Shown here: piece after piece, positions 45,512-54,771 of the stretch
Layout of the letters: each line of letters begins with the position of its first letter
Position numbering within the stretch: position 1 is the stretch's first letter
NCBI GenBank assembly: GCA_025210525.1
Contig: JAOARP010000019.1
Location: 1-57,188 of the forward strand
Length of the DNA stretch: 57,188 bases
Source of the DNA: Marinisporobacter sp.
GTDB taxonomy: Bacteria > Bacillota > Clostridia > Peptostreptococcales > Thermotaleaceae
Direction of reading: 5' to 3'
Notes under the pieces: model-generated
Database searches by the model: none
What the model saw: only the letters and a program-made list of their open reading frames with translations
Told to the model about the DNA's origin: nothing
Made by a program: the position numbers and the translations under genes

Positions 45512-47086
45512 ATGAGAGCATCAAAGCTGTATCTACATACTTTAAGGGAAGTGCCTTCAGAGATTGAAAAAATATCGGAAAAATTGCTTATTAGAGGGAG
45601 TATGATGAGAAAGGTTTCAGGAACTTATGCTTATTTGCCATTAGGATATAGAGTTATTGAAAAGATGAAGAGAATATTTAGGGGGATTCTTGAAAGAGAA
45701 GGACTTCAGGAATTTAGTATATTAGTATCAGCTGATGAAAAAGCTTATATTAGTCTTGTAAAAAAAGATTTGAAATCTTATAAGGAATTACCTTTTGGTT
45801 TTTATCAAGAAAGAACAGGAAAAAGTGACGAGGATAAAAAGGGAAGTATTTTATTTGATATGATGACCTTTGATCAGGACAAAGAAGGACTAGAAAAACA
45901 TTTTCAGCATATGCACACAATTTTTGAGGAAATGTTTAAAATATGTGGATTACATATGAAGAAAGTTTTAGATATCCACAACAACGAAGAAATTATATCA
46001 GGAAAATTTACTATTGTTTCTGATGAAGGAAAAGAAGAAATTGCTATTTGTAAATCTTGTGGATATAAAGCTGTGAAGAAGAGAGCTATGTGTAGTATAG
46101 ATTTACCTAATGAAGAAGAAGAGAAACCATTAGAAGATGTATATACACCTAATGTAAAAACCATTGAACAATTAAATGAATTTTTAGAACTAGAAGAAGC
46201 GAAACTAATAAAATGTTTATTGCTAAAGGGAGAAAATAAGTTTATAGCAGCTTTTGTTAGAGGAGATAGAGGGTTAAATTCAGCAAAATTAGAAACTGCT
46301 TTGAATATAGAACCTATGACACTTTCCTTTGCAGAGGGAGAAGAGGTAGAAAGAATTACAAGTGCTAAAACGGGCTTTGCAGGTCCAATTGGATTAAATG
46401 ATGTAATACTTGTGGTGGACCGGGAAGTAACAATGATGAAAAATGCTGTAGCAGGGGCGAATAAAACAGATTATCATATAAAAAATGTAAATTACGGCAG
46501 GGATTTTAAGGCTGATGTAATTGAAGACATTATTACCATTAAAGAAGGAGATAAATGCCCAAAATGTAATGAACCTATAGAAATAAAAAAGGGTATAGAC
46601 CTTGGAAAATTAAGAAAATTAAACACAAATGGTAGTGAAAATTTAGGAGTTACTTATATTGATGAAAAGGGAAAAGAAAAAAATGTGTTCATGGGAAGCT
46701 ATAGTCTTGATGTAACAAAAACCTTATCTGCTATTATAAATGAACATCATGATGATAATGGAATACTTTGGCCTTTTTCTATAGCTCCTTTTCATGTGAT
46801 CATCTCTATTGTGAATAAAAAGAAGGAAGAACAAGTTGCTCTAGGCGAAAAAATATATAAAGAATTATTAGATAAAAATATTGAAGTATTATTAGATGAT
46901 CGAGACGAAAGGGCGGGAGCGAAATTTAAGGATGCAGATTTGATAGGGATTCCTATTAGAATCGTAGTAGGCAAAAAAGCAGGAGAAGAAATTGTTGAGT
47001 ATAAGTTGAGAAGTGGAGAGGAAAAGATAGAAATTTCTTATGAAAAAGCTATTTCAAATGTGATAAAAGAAGTTGGTATAAAGTAA
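45512..47086 (+). CDS. Degenerate bacterial-type prolyl-tRNA synthetase paralogue with intact-looking editing domain
   Basis: A 524-residue relative of bacterial ProRS (usually about 570) that has lost its charging site. Compared with E. coli ProRS from memory: about 40 residues between motif 1 and the TxE loop are missing; GPTHEE becomes VSADEK (72-77); FRDE of motif 2 becomes SDED (105-108) and its RSREF arginines are gone; HIFQLGTKYS becomes KLRKLNTNGS (366-375); motif 3 YGIGVTR becomes YSLDVTK (397-403). The INS editing domain (about 210-330) keeps LIKCLLLKG (K234, at the place of E. coli K279), FVRGDRGLN and AGAN, and the anticodon-binding domain (about 425-524, LLDDRDERAGAKF) looks normal. 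It likely binds tRNA-Pro and deacylates Ala-tRNA-Pro in trans. It sits 64 bases after the editing-less proS, probably under the same T-box. Confidence 0.85.
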   Translation: MRASKLYLHTLREVPSEIEKISEKLLIRGSMMRKVSGTYAYLPLGYRVIEKMKRIFRGILEREGLQEFSILVSADEKAYISLVKKDLKSYKELPFGFYQERTGKSDEDKKGSILFDMMTFDQDKEGLEKHFQHMHTIFEEMFKICGLHMKKVLDIHNNEEIISGKFTIVSDEGKEEIAICKSCGYKAVKKRAMCSIDLPNEEEEKPLEDVYTPNVKTIEQLNEFLELEEAKLIKCLLLKGENKFIAAFVRGDRGLNSAKLETALNIEPMTLSFAEGEEVERITSAKTGFAGPIGLNDVILVVDREVTMMKNAVAGANKTDYHIKNVNYGRDFKADVIEDIITIKEGDKCPKCNEPIEIKKGIDLGKLRKLNTNGSENLGVTYIDEKGKEKNVFMGSYSLDVTKTLSAIINEHHDDNGILWPFSIAPFHVIISIVNKKKEEQVALGEKIYKELLDKNIEVLLDDRDERAGAKFKDADLIGIPIRIVVGKKAGEEIVEYKLRSGEEKIEISYEKAISNVIKEVGIK

Positions 47087-47156
47087 AATTCAATAGATAA
47101 TTTAGGGCGTATAGTAAAGAGACAGAAGGATAAAATAGGATATAAAGGCAAATTGG

Positions 47157-47185
47157 TTGCTAAGGAAAGTATTTTTAGATATAAT
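47157..47185 (+). promoter_or_regulatory. Sigma-A promoter of gltX
   Basis: TTGCTA (47157-47162), 17-base spacer, TATAAT (47180-47185), about 40 bases before the ATG. Confidence 0.75.
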
Positions 47186-47227
47186 TAGAAAATATAATAA
47201 TGATTTTTAAAATTAGGAGGAGCTCGT

Positions 47228-48706
47228 ATGACGGTAAGAGTTAGATTTGCACCAAGTCCTACAGGATTTGTACATATAGGAAGTTTAAGAACTGCCCTAT
47301 ATAACTATTTGTTTGCAAAACAAAATGGGGGTAAATATATACTAAGGATTGAAGATACAGATAGAACAAGATATGTTGAAGGTGCTATAGAGAATATGAT
47401 TGAAGCTCTTAAATGGGCTGGGATTGAGCATGACGAAGGAGTTGTCCTTGAGGATGGAAAGCTTCTTCAAAAGGGAGATAAGGGTCCTTATGTTCAATCA
47501 GAAAGATTAGAAATTTATCAAAAATATATTGATCAAATGATTGAAGATGGACATGCGTATTACTGTTTCTGTTCTAAAGAAAGATTAGAAAAAGTAAGAG
47601 AAGAACAAAAAGAAAATGGTCAAACGCCAAAATATGATGGTCATTGTAGAGACCTTTCTATAGAAGAAGCAAAGGAAAGAATCGCTAGTGGGGAAGAATA
47701 TGTAGTAAGATTAAAACTTCCTGAAAATAGAGAAATTGCTTTTTTTGATGTGATCAGAGGAAATGTAGTTGTTAATACAAATGATTTAGATGATCAAGTA
47801 TTGATGAAAACAGACGGGTTTCCAACTTATCATTTTGCTGTTGTTGTGGATGATCATTTAATGGAAATTACTCATGTTATTCGTGGGGAAGAATGGATTA
47901 TTTCAACGCCTAAACATGCTTATCTATATGAAGCGTTAGGATGGGAAGCACCAAAATTTGTGCATCTTCCAAATATCTTAAACAAAGATAGAAAAAAATT
48001 AAGTAAAAGACAAGGGGATGTAGCAGCAGAAGATTTCAAGAGAAAAGGATATCTGCCCCAAGGACTTGTAAACTATTTAGCTCTTGTAGGATGGAGTCCA
48101 GAAGACAATCAAGAAATTTTCTCTATGGAAGAGTTGATTGAAAAATTCTCATTAGAGAGAGTGTCTAAAAGTGGAGGCGTATTTGATACAGATAAATTAA
48201 ATTGGATCGATGCTCACTATGTAAAAGAAGCTTCTCTTGAGGAACTTACAGATTTAGCAATCCCTCATCTTATAGATGCTGCATATATTACTAAAGAAGA
48301 AGCTAAAGAAAAATATGAATGGTTAACGGATTTAGTAAAGCTATTACAAGATCGACTTTCCTTTGCCGGTGAAATTGTAGAAAAGTCAGATATTTTCTTT
48401 AAAACAGAAATAACACCAGAGGATGAAAAAGCAGAAGAAGTATTAAAGCTTGAGCATTTACCACATTTATTAGAAGTGCTTACACAAAAGGTTTCAGAAA
48501 CTGAAAATATTGATGAAACCTTTGGAAAAACAGCATTAAAAGCGATTCAAAAAGAAACTGGCTATAAGGGAAAAAATCTTTTTATGCCTATAAGAGTTGC
48601 ATTAACAGGAGAAGTTCATGGGCCAGATTTAAATCTGATGATGAAAGTTTTAGGGAAACAAAATATATTATCTCGCATAGAATATGTAAAAGCAAATTTA
48701 TTATAA
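47228..48706 (+). CDS. gltX: Glutamyl-tRNA synthetase
   Basis: Class I synthetase, 492 residues. The HIGH-type motif is in [18 protein letters not shown], the KMSKS-type motif is KLSKRQGD, and the C-terminal helical anticodon-binding region runs from about 330. The cysteines CFCSKE (about 116-120) and the later C/H residues suggest the zinc site. Because glnS is also present, this enzyme could be discriminating (tRNA-Glu only), but that cannot be read by eye. The ATG follows TAGGAGGAG. gltX-cysE-cysS is the classic Firmicute order. Confidence 0.95.
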   Translation: MTVRVRFAPSPTGFVHIGSLRTALYNYLFAKQNGGKYILRIEDTDRTRYVEGAIENMIEALKWAGIEHDEGVVLEDGKLLQKGDKGPYVQSERLEIYQKYIDQMIEDGHAYYCFCSKERLEKVREEQKENGQTPKYDGHCRDLSIEEAKERIASGEEYVVRLKLPENREIAFFDVIRGNVVVNTNDLDDQVLMKTDGFPTYHFAVVVDDHLMEITHVIRGEEWIISTPKHAYLYEALGWEAPKFVHLPNILNKDRKKLSKRQGDVAAEDFKRKGYLPQGLVNYLALVGWSPEDNQEIFSMEELIEKFSLERVSKSGGVFDTDKLNWIDAHYVKEASLEELTDLAIPHLIDAAYITKEEAKEKYEWLTDLVKLLQDRLSFAGEIVEKSDIFFKTEITPEDEKAEEVLKLEHLPHLLEVLTQKVSETENIDETFGKTALKAIQKETGYKGKNLFMPIRVALTGEVHGPDLNLMMKVLGKQNILSRIEYVKANLL

Positions 48707-48715
48707 ATGCATGGA

Positions 48716-48940
48716 TTAGGAGAGTAAGTTTAAAGCGCCTGACAGAGAAAAGCTACCACTGGCTGAGAGTAGCTTAAAGGTTAATTAAACCCAAATGCAC
48801 CTATGAGCAGCTGTCTGAAAAATAGTAGGAACAGCCGGTAAGCGCCGTTAAAGTAATAGAAGCTGAGGGGAAACCCTAAGCAGAGTGGAACCGCGAAAAA
48901 CCTTCGTCTCTGTATATAGAGATGAAGGTTTTTATTTTAG
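48716..48940 (+). ncRNA. T-box leader (Cys) controlling cysE-cysS
   Basis: T-box sequence AGAGTGGAACCGCG (48882-48895) followed by a terminator (AAACCTTCGTCTC with GAGATGAAGGTTT and T-run). Likely specifier TGC (48796-48798, Cys), placed TGC-A-CCTATGAG. The variable base is A (TGGA) rather than T: it pairs with U73, the discriminator of tRNA-Cys, which independently supports the Cys assignment. No clear promoter is visible before it, so read-through from gltX may be used. Confidence 0.94.
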
Positions 48941-48985
48941 TTTTAACAAGTTTTACCACTAATGTATTGGAAAGGAGGAGGTCAT

Positions 48986-49663
48986 ATGTTAAAATTTTTA
49001 AGAGAGATCAATGAAGATATTGTAGCAGTTTTAGAGAGAGACCCTGCTGCAAAGAGTAGAATAGAAGTAATGTTATGTTATCCTTGTATTCACAGTATTA
49101 TTAGTCATCGTGTTGCTCATGGGTTTTATAAAAGAGGATTTATAGTAATTGCAAGACTTATATCTCAAATAGCTAGATTTTTTACAGGGATAGAAATTCA
49201 TCCAGGGGCTAAAATAGGCAAAAGATTTTTTATTGACCATGGGATGGGTGTAGTGATTGGAGAAACAACTGAGATTGGTGATGATGTTACCATTTATCAA
49301 GGAGCTACTTTAGGTGGAACTGGAAAAGAAACAGGCAAAAGACATCCCACAATAGGAAATAATGTGGTAATTAGTAGTGGAGCTAAAGTATTAGGACCTT
49401 TTAAAGTAGGAGATAATTCAAAAATAGGATCAGGATCTGTAGTTCTTAAAGAAGTACCCCCTAATTGTACTGTAGTAGGGGTACCAGGACGCATTGTAAT
49501 AAAGGATAATATAAAAATAAAAAATATTAAGAAACCTGATATTGATCTGGATCAAGTGCATTTGCCAGATCCTATGATGCAAGAGCTTGAATGCTTAAGA
49601 AAAAGAATTGCTCATCTAGAGAAAAAAATTAAAGAGGGGGAAAAGAGAGATGAAGCTATATAA
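48986..49663 (+). CDS. cysE: Serine O-acetyltransferase
   Basis: Makes O-acetylserine, the first step of cysteine synthesis, 225 residues. Short N-terminal helical part, then a left-handed beta-helix of hexapeptide repeats ([42 protein letters not shown]) with the active-site His/Asp in [10 protein letters not shown]. It ends in a charged helical tail. The ATG at 48986 has AAGGAGGAGG; an in-frame ATG 24 bases earlier encodes that site. Shares the Cys T-box with cysS, overlapping it by 14 bases, so cysteine supply and cysteine charging are controlled together. Confidence 0.95.
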   Translation: MLKFLREINEDIVAVLERDPAAKSRIEVMLCYPCIHSIISHRVAHGFYKRGFIVIARLISQIARFFTGIEIHPGAKIGKRFFIDHGMGVVIGETTEIGDDVTIYQGATLGGTGKETGKRHPTIGNNVVISSGAKVLGPFKVGDNSKIGSGSVVLKEVPPNCTVVGVPGRIVIKDNIKIKNIKKPDIDLDQVHLPDPMMQELECLRKRIAHLEKKIKEGEKRDEAI

Positions 49664-51047
49664 TACGCTTACAAGAAAGAAGGAAGAATTTATACCTATG
49701 AACCCAGAGGAAGTAAAGATGTATGCGTGTGGTCCAACGGTTTATAATTACTTCCATATTGGAAATGCGAGACCTTTTGTTGTATTTGATACATTAAGAA
49801 GATATCTTGAATATAGAGGATATAAGGTGAAGTTTGTACAAAACTTTACAGATGTAGATGATAAAATTATCAAAAGAGCTATTGAAGAAGAGATCACACC
49901 TTCAGAAGTGAGTGAAAAATATATAGAGAAATATTTTGAAGATGCAGCAGCCATAGGCGTGAAAAAAGCAGATGTGCATCCTAAAGTGACAGAAAATATT
50001 GATGAAATCATCCAATTTGTACAACGGTTGATAGAAAAGGGTTATGCTTATGAAGTAAATGGAGATGTATATTTTGATACATCAAAATTCAAGGATTACG
50101 GAAAATTATCTAAGCAAAGTATAGAAGATTTAGAAGTAGGAGCTAGAATAGAAGTAAATGATGTAAAGAAAAGCCCAACAGACTTTGCTTTATGGAAGAG
50201 TCAAAAGCCAGGCGAAATTGCATGGGATTGCCCCTGGGGAAAAGGTAGACCAGGATGGCATATTGAGTGTTCTGTTATGTCTACTAAATATCTAGGAGAA
50301 ACCATTGATATTCATGGAGGAGGTCAGGATTTAATCTTCCCTCATCATGAAAATGAAATCGCTCAAAGTGAAGCTTGTACAGGAAAAGCCTTTGCAAACT
50401 ATTGGGTGCATAATGGATATATTACGATTAACAATGAAAAAATGTCTAAATCAAAAGGAAACTTCTTTACAGTAAGAGATGTATTGAAAGAATTCGATGG
50501 AGAAGTAGTAAGATTTTTCTTGTTATCAGCCCAATATAGAAATCCAATTAATTTTAGTAGAGATCTTATGGAACAAGCTAAAAATGGTTTAGAGAGATTA
50601 TATAATGCTAAAAATAACTTAAAACATCTTTTAGACAATATACAAGATGGAAATATGAAAGAAGAAGAAAAAGAGTTACTTAAAGGACTTGAAAAGCATA
50701 GAGAAAAATTTATTACAGTAATGGATGATGATTTAAATACAGCAGATGCTATTGCAGCAATATTTGAATTAGTAAAAGAGATCAATACAAATATCAATGA
50801 AAATTCATCAAAAGAGTTGATCCAAAAAAGCTATGATTTATTTATGGAATTAGCCGGTGTTTTAGAAATTGCTACAAAAGAACAAGAATCACTAGATGAA
50901 GAAATTGAAAAGCTAGTAAAAGAAAGACAACAAGCAAGAAAAGATAGAAATTTTGCACTAGCGGATAAAATTAGAGATGATTTAAAGGCTAGAGGCATTA
51001 TCCTTGAAGATACACCTCAAGGGGTAAAATGGCATATGGAAAAATAA
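49650..51047 (+). CDS. cysS: Cysteinyl-tRNA synthetase
   Basis: Class I synthetase, 465 residues, normal length. [20 protein letters not shown] holds the first zinc cysteine and the HIGN motif; WHIECSVMS and [20 protein letters not shown] carry the other zinc ligands (C, H, E); KMSKSKGN is the KMSKS loop. C-terminal helical anticodon domain with [13 protein letters not shown]. The ATG lies inside the end of cysE, so translation is coupled. Under the Cys T-box. Confidence 0.96.
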   Translation: MKLYNTLTRKKEEFIPMNPEEVKMYACGPTVYNYFHIGNARPFVVFDTLRRYLEYRGYKVKFVQNFTDVDDKIIKRAIEEEITPSEVSEKYIEKYFEDAAAIGVKKADVHPKVTENIDEIIQFVQRLIEKGYAYEVNGDVYFDTSKFKDYGKLSKQSIEDLEVGARIEVNDVKKSPTDFALWKSQKPGEIAWDCPWGKGRPGWHIECSVMSTKYLGETIDIHGGGQDLIFPHHENEIAQSEACTGKAFANYWVHNGYITINNEKMSKSKGNFFTVRDVLKEFDGEVVRFFLLSAQYRNPINFSRDLMEQAKNGLERLYNAKNNLKHLLDNIQDGNMKEEEKELLKGLEKHREKFITVMDDDLNTADAIAAIFELVKEINTNINENSSKELIQKSYDLFMELAGVLEIATKEQESLDEEIEKLVKERQQARKDRNFALADKIRDDLKARGIILEDTPQGVKWHMEK

Positions 51048-51050
51048 GGG

Positions 51051-51082
51051 ATAGCCGATCTTTGGGTCGGCTATTCTTTGTG
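51051..51082 (+). terminator. Terminator after cysS
   Basis: ATAGCCGA (51051-51058) pairs with TCGGCTAT (51067-51074), followed by TCTTTG; the T-run is modest. Confidence 0.6.
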
Positions 51083-51128
51083 GATATAGCTAAAAATTAA
51101 AATAGCATGTAGAATAAAATGAAATTTT

Positions 51129-51157
51129 TTGATATATTTACATGAATGGGTTATAAT
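51129..51157 (+). promoter_or_regulatory. Sigma-A promoter of glnS
   Basis: TTGATA (51129-51134), 17-base spacer, TATAAT (51152-51157). It overlaps an alternative ATG at 51146, which shows that start cannot be used from this promoter. Confidence 0.8.
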
Positions 51158-51214
51158 TATATTCAAAATACTAATAATTTAAATAAAGGAATGAAGGAGA
51201 AAGGTCGTGTACAT

Positions 51215-52870
51215 ATGGAAAACAAAACTTCATCAAATTTTATAAGAAATATTATTATAGATGATTTAGAATCAGGAAAGCATAAAGAGATTGTTACCCG
51301 TTTTCCACCAGAACCAAATGGGTATTTACATATAGGTCATGCAAAAGCTATTTTTGTAGATTTTGAATCAGCAACTGAATTTGGTGGTAGAACAAATTTA
51401 CGTTTTGATGATACGAATCCAATAAAAGAAGATACAGAATATGTAGAATCTATTAAGGAAGACATTCAGTGGTTAGGGTATAAATGGAATGATTTATATT
51501 TTGCATCTAATTACTTTGAAGAAATGTACAATCGAGCAATATTATTAATCAAAAAAGGAAAAGCGTATGTATGTGATTTAACAGCAGAAGAAATAAGAGC
51601 ATACCGTGGAACCCTAAAGGAATCAGGAAAAGAGAGTCCTTATAGAGAGAGAAGTGTAGAAGAAAATTTAGATTTATTTGAACGTATGAAGAATGGAGAG
51701 TTTGAGGACGGTACGAAGGTTTTAAGGGCAAAAATTGATATGGTATCTCCAAACATGAATATGAGAGATCCAGTTATATACCGTATTTCCCATACAATTC
51801 ATCATAATACGGGAGATAAATGGTGTATTTATCCTATGTATGACTTTGCTCACCCATTAGAAGATGCTATTGAAGGAATTACTCATTCTCTATGTTCTTT
51901 AGAATTTGAAGATCATCGTCCGTTATATGATTGGGTGGTTCGCGAATGTGAAATGGAACATATTCCTAGACAAATTGAGTTTGCAAGACTTAATATTACC
52001 AATACGGTAATGAGTAAAAGAAAATTAAAACAATTAGTAGATGAAGGATGTGTAGATGGATGGGATGACCCAAGAATGCCAACTCTTGCAGGTTTAAGAA
52101 GAAGAGGTTATACACCAGAAGCTATCCGTAATTTCATCAAAGAAACAGGGATTGCAAAAAGCAACAGTGTAGTAGATGCTATGATGCTTGAACATTTTAT
52201 TAGAGAAGATTTGAAATTAAAAGCACCAAGAACAATGGGGGTTTTAAGACCATTAAAGGTAGTTATTACAAATTACCCAGAGGATGCAGTAGAAATGCTT
52301 GATGCAGAAATCAACCCTGAAAATCCAGAAATGGGTATTAGACAAATTCCGTTTTCAAGAGAAATCTATATTGAACAAGAAGACTTTATGGAAAACCCAC
52401 CAAAGAAATATCACAGATTATACCCTGGTAACGAAGTAAGATTAAAGCATGCGTATTTCATTAAATGCAATGATTTTATTAAAGATGAAGAGGGCAATGT
52501 GATAGAGATCCATTGTACATATGATCCTGAAACAAAGAGTGGAACAGGATTTACAGGAAGAAAAGTAAAGGGAACTATTCATTGGGTAGAGGCAAAACAT
52601 GCAGTGCCTTCAGAATTTAGACTATATGAGCCGTTGATTTTAGATGAAGAACAAGATGCAGACAAAACTTTCTTAGACTGCGTGAATCCAAATTCCTTAG
52701 AAGTGCTACAAGGATATATTGAGGCAAATATGAAGGGTGTAAAACCTCAAGATAAATTCCAATTCTTTAGACATGGATATTTTAATGTAGATCAAAAAGC
52801 TACAACAGAAGAAAAGATAGTATTCAATAGAATTGTATCTCTTAAGAGCTCTTTTAAATTGAAAAAATAA
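51215..52870 (+). CDS. glnS: Glutaminyl-tRNA synthetase
   Basis: Class I synthetase, 551 residues, charging tRNA-Gln directly. [13 protein letters not shown] (HIGH), VMSKRKLKQ (KMSKS), [17 protein letters not shown] and the two C-terminal beta-barrel anticodon domains (from about 325) are clear. Most Firmicutes lack GlnRS and make Gln-tRNA by GatCAB amidation; some clostridia have it, probably by ancient transfer. The start at 51215 is downstream of the promoter and has AAAGG ten bases upstream; the ATG at 51146 overlaps the -10. Monocistronic with a terminator after. Confidence 0.95.
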   Translation: MENKTSSNFIRNIIIDDLESGKHKEIVTRFPPEPNGYLHIGHAKAIFVDFESATEFGGRTNLRFDDTNPIKEDTEYVESIKEDIQWLGYKWNDLYFASNYFEEMYNRAILLIKKGKAYVCDLTAEEIRAYRGTLKESGKESPYRERSVEENLDLFERMKNGEFEDGTKVLRAKIDMVSPNMNMRDPVIYRISHTIHHNTGDKWCIYPMYDFAHPLEDAIEGITHSLCSLEFEDHRPLYDWVVRECEMEHIPRQIEFARLNITNTVMSKRKLKQLVDEGCVDGWDDPRMPTLAGLRRRGYTPEAIRNFIKETGIAKSNSVVDAMMLEHFIREDLKLKAPRTMGVLRPLKVVITNYPEDAVEMLDAEINPENPEMGIRQIPFSREIYIEQEDFMENPPKKYHRLYPGNEVRLKHAYFIKCNDFIKDEEGNVIEIHCTYDPETKSGTGFTGRKVKGTIHWVEAKHAVPSEFRLYEPLILDEEQDADKTFLDCVNPNSLEVLQGYIEANMKGVKPQDKFQFFRHGYFNVDQKATTEEKIVFNRIVSLKSSFKLKK

Positions 52871-52878
52871 AAAATAAA

Positions 52879-52925
52879 TGTCGTTGATCTTGAAAATGTA
52901 AAGATTGGCGACATTTTTATATAGT
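52879..52925 (+). terminator. Terminator of glnS
   Basis: TGTCGTTGATCT and AGATTGGCGACA pair over 12 positions (three G-U), then TTTTTATATA. Its tail is the start of the long palindrome that follows. Confidence 0.75.
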
Positions 52926-52972
52926 AATCCAATTATTTCCCGAGAAATAATTGGATTACTATATAAAAATGT
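52911..52972. repeat. Perfect 29-bp inverted repeat with 4-base loop
   Basis: Arms 52911-52939 and 52944-52972 are exact reverse complements, separated only by CCGA. The arms are AT-rich (beginning ACATTTTTATATAG). It forms a very strong hairpin in DNA or RNA and is longer and cleaner than any other hairpin in the window. It may be a bidirectional terminator, a decayed mobile-element end pair, or a local duplication; no matching copy is visible elsewhere in the window. Confidence 0.9.
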
Positions 52973-53123
52973 ATAATCATGGAAGTGAGTGAAAATAAAT
53001 AAAAGCTAAGAATAGATGATTATGAGATAAAATGACTTTCCTGTTGAGAAAAAGTATAGTATGATGGAATATAGGATAAAACCATAATAGATATAGAAAA
53101 ATACAAACAAGGTAGGGTTTTAA

Positions 53124-53549
53124 ATGGAGAAAAAATTTATTGAGTATATGAATTTAGAAAATAAAAGTGAAGAAGAAATAAGGTTTATATCTCCTTTGGT
53201 ACTTGCTTATATTGGAGATGCCGTTTATGAGGTTTATATTCGAGAGTATATTGTTTATAAGTATGGAGGAAATGTAAATAAGCTCCATAAGTTAGCTACA
53301 AAATTTGTGAAAGCAGGAGCACAAGCGAAAATTGCCCATGCTTTAGAAAGTGAGATTTCTGAAAAAGAATGGAATCTCATTAAAAGGGGAAGAAATCAAA
53401 AGTCAGGAACAGTTCCTAAGAATGCAGATCTTGCTGATTATAAATATGCCACAGGATTTGAAGCTTTGATTGGTTATTTACACTTGATGGGAAATACAGA
53501 TAGAATTAAAGAAATCATCAAAAGAGCAGTAGAAATCATAGAAGAATAG
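53124..53549 (+). CDS. mrnC: Mini-ribonuclease III
   Basis: RNase III-like enzyme without a dsRNA-binding domain, 141 residues; matures the ends of 23S rRNA. The catalytic RNase III motif LAYIGDAVYEVYIREYIV is near residue 28-45, and DLADYKYATGFEALIGYLHL (about 107-126) supplies the second acidic site. The position near cysS, rlmB, yacP and sigH matches Bacillus. Likely start of a multi-gene operon with the next four genes, which are closely spaced. Confidence 0.94.
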   Translation: MEKKFIEYMNLENKSEEEIRFISPLVLAYIGDAVYEVYIREYIVYKYGGNVNKLHKLATKFVKAGAQAKIAHALESEISEKEWNLIKRGRNQKSGTVPKNADLADYKYATGFEALIGYLHLMGNTDRIKEIIKRAVEIIEE

Positions 53550-53563
53550 GTGGAGGGGAAGGA

Positions 53564-53947
53564 ATGACCAAAAGAGAAAAAAGTATGCTTATGGTAATAC
53601 TTGTATTATTGGTAGTACTTATTTGTAAATCTCTATTTTTAGACCGAGTACAGGTTACAGGCGATGCTTTATTATTTAAGCAATTTGTAGAAAAGACAAT
53701 AGAAACAGATGAAAAGCATACCAACTTTTTAGAAAAAATGGGAATTGCTAATAAGAAAGTAGTGTCTATAAAAAAGACCCATACAAAAGGAACTTCAAGT
53801 ATTCTAGTTTATGATAAAGAACAAGGAAAAGAAGTGAAAATTTCTGGAGCTTATCAAGCAAAAATTAGAGGGTATATTTTTCGTGTAATTCCTTATAAGG
53901 AATTTAAAGTAAAGAGTCAGTGGTCAGAAGAAAAAGTGAAAAAATAG
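53564..53947 (+). CDS. Unknown single-pass membrane protein
   Basis: I do not recognise a named family. 127 residues: a positively charged start (MTKREK), one membrane helix (about 8-26, MLMVILVLLVVLICKSLFL) and a beta-rich, Lys-rich outside domain of about 95 residues (VVSIKKTHTKGTSSILVYD, AYQAKIRGYIFRVIPYKEF). The topology suggests N-in, C-out. The ATG has a GGAGG site; codon use fits its neighbours. Tight spacing, 14 bases after mrnC and 11 before thyX, puts it in the operon, so a conserved role is likely but unknown. Confidence 0.75.
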   Translation: MTKREKSMLMVILVLLVVLICKSLFLDRVQVTGDALLFKQFVEKTIETDEKHTNFLEKMGIANKKVVSIKKTHTKGTSSILVYDKEQGKEVKISGAYQAKIRGYIFRVIPYKEFKVKSQWSEEKVKK

Positions 53948-53958
53948 GAGGAAAATAG

Positions 53959-54729
53959 ATGAAAGTGCAATTAATTCAATATACACCTGAACCTGAAAAA
54001 GTGATAGCCGCGGCTGCTAAACTTTGTTATTCAAGGGTTGGTGTAGATGAAATTATGGAAGATTTAAGTGAGGAAAAAACAGAGAAGTTTTTAAATATGC
54101 TTATGGATTTAGGACATCAATCTCCTATAGAACATATAAATTTTACATTTGCAGTAGAAGGGGTAAGTAGAGTGCTTACTCATCAATTAGTAAGACATAG
54201 AATAGCAAGTTACTCGCAACAGTCTCAAAGATATGTAAAGCTGGATCAGTTTGAATATATTGTTCCTCCAAGTATTGAAGCGATTCCTAAGGCGAGGGAA
54301 AAGTTTATGCAAGCTATGGAAGAAGATCAGAAAAAATATAATGAGTTAGTAGAGATTTTACAGAAGGAGCATTGTGAAAAATTGATTCAAGAAGGGAAAA
54401 GTGAAAAATCAGCAAAAAGAATTTCCGAAAAAAAGGCTATAGAAGATAGTAGGTATGTTTTTCCTAATGCCTGTGAAACGAAAATTGTCTTTACTATGAA
54501 TGCAAGAACCTTGCTAAATTTCTTCCATCACCGATGTTGTCAAAGAGCTCAGTGGGAAATCAGAGAAATGGCTACAGAAATGTTAAAACTAGTGAAAACT
54601 GTAGCGCCAACTATATTTAAACATGCAGGACCTAATTGTATCAAAGGATCTTGTCCGGAAGGAAATATGACTTGTGGCAAAATAAATGAAGTAAGAGAAG
54701 CTTTCTTACATATCAGCCATAAAATCTAA
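53959..54729 (+). CDS. thyX: Flavin-dependent thymidylate synthase
   Basis: Makes dTMP from dUMP using FAD and methylene-tetrahydrofolate, 256 residues. The ThyX signature [13 protein letters not shown] is intact, with further FAD/dUMP contacts at GHQSPIEH and [14 protein letters not shown]. ThyX is unrelated to ThyA and suits anaerobes. There is an inserted charged helix (about 130-165) between the halves. It follows the small membrane gene by 11 bases. Confidence 0.95.
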   Translation: MKVQLIQYTPEPEKVIAAAAKLCYSRVGVDEIMEDLSEEKTEKFLNMLMDLGHQSPIEHINFTFAVEGVSRVLTHQLVRHRIASYSQQSQRYVKLDQFEYIVPPSIEAIPKAREKFMQAMEEDQKKYNELVEILQKEHCEKLIQEGKSEKSAKRISEKKAIEDSRYVFPNACETKIVFTMNARTLLNFFHHRCCQRAQWEIREMATEMLKLVKTVAPTIFKHAGPNCIKGSCPEGNMTCGKINEVREAFLHISHKI

Positions 54730-54771
54730 AAAAATGGGAAATATAAAGAAAAATGATAAAGAGGTGCAATG

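Noticed and set aside
51146-51214. Longer GlnRS from the ATG at 51146
   Set aside because: That ATG overlaps the -10 box of the only good promoter, and the added residues do not resemble GlnRS.
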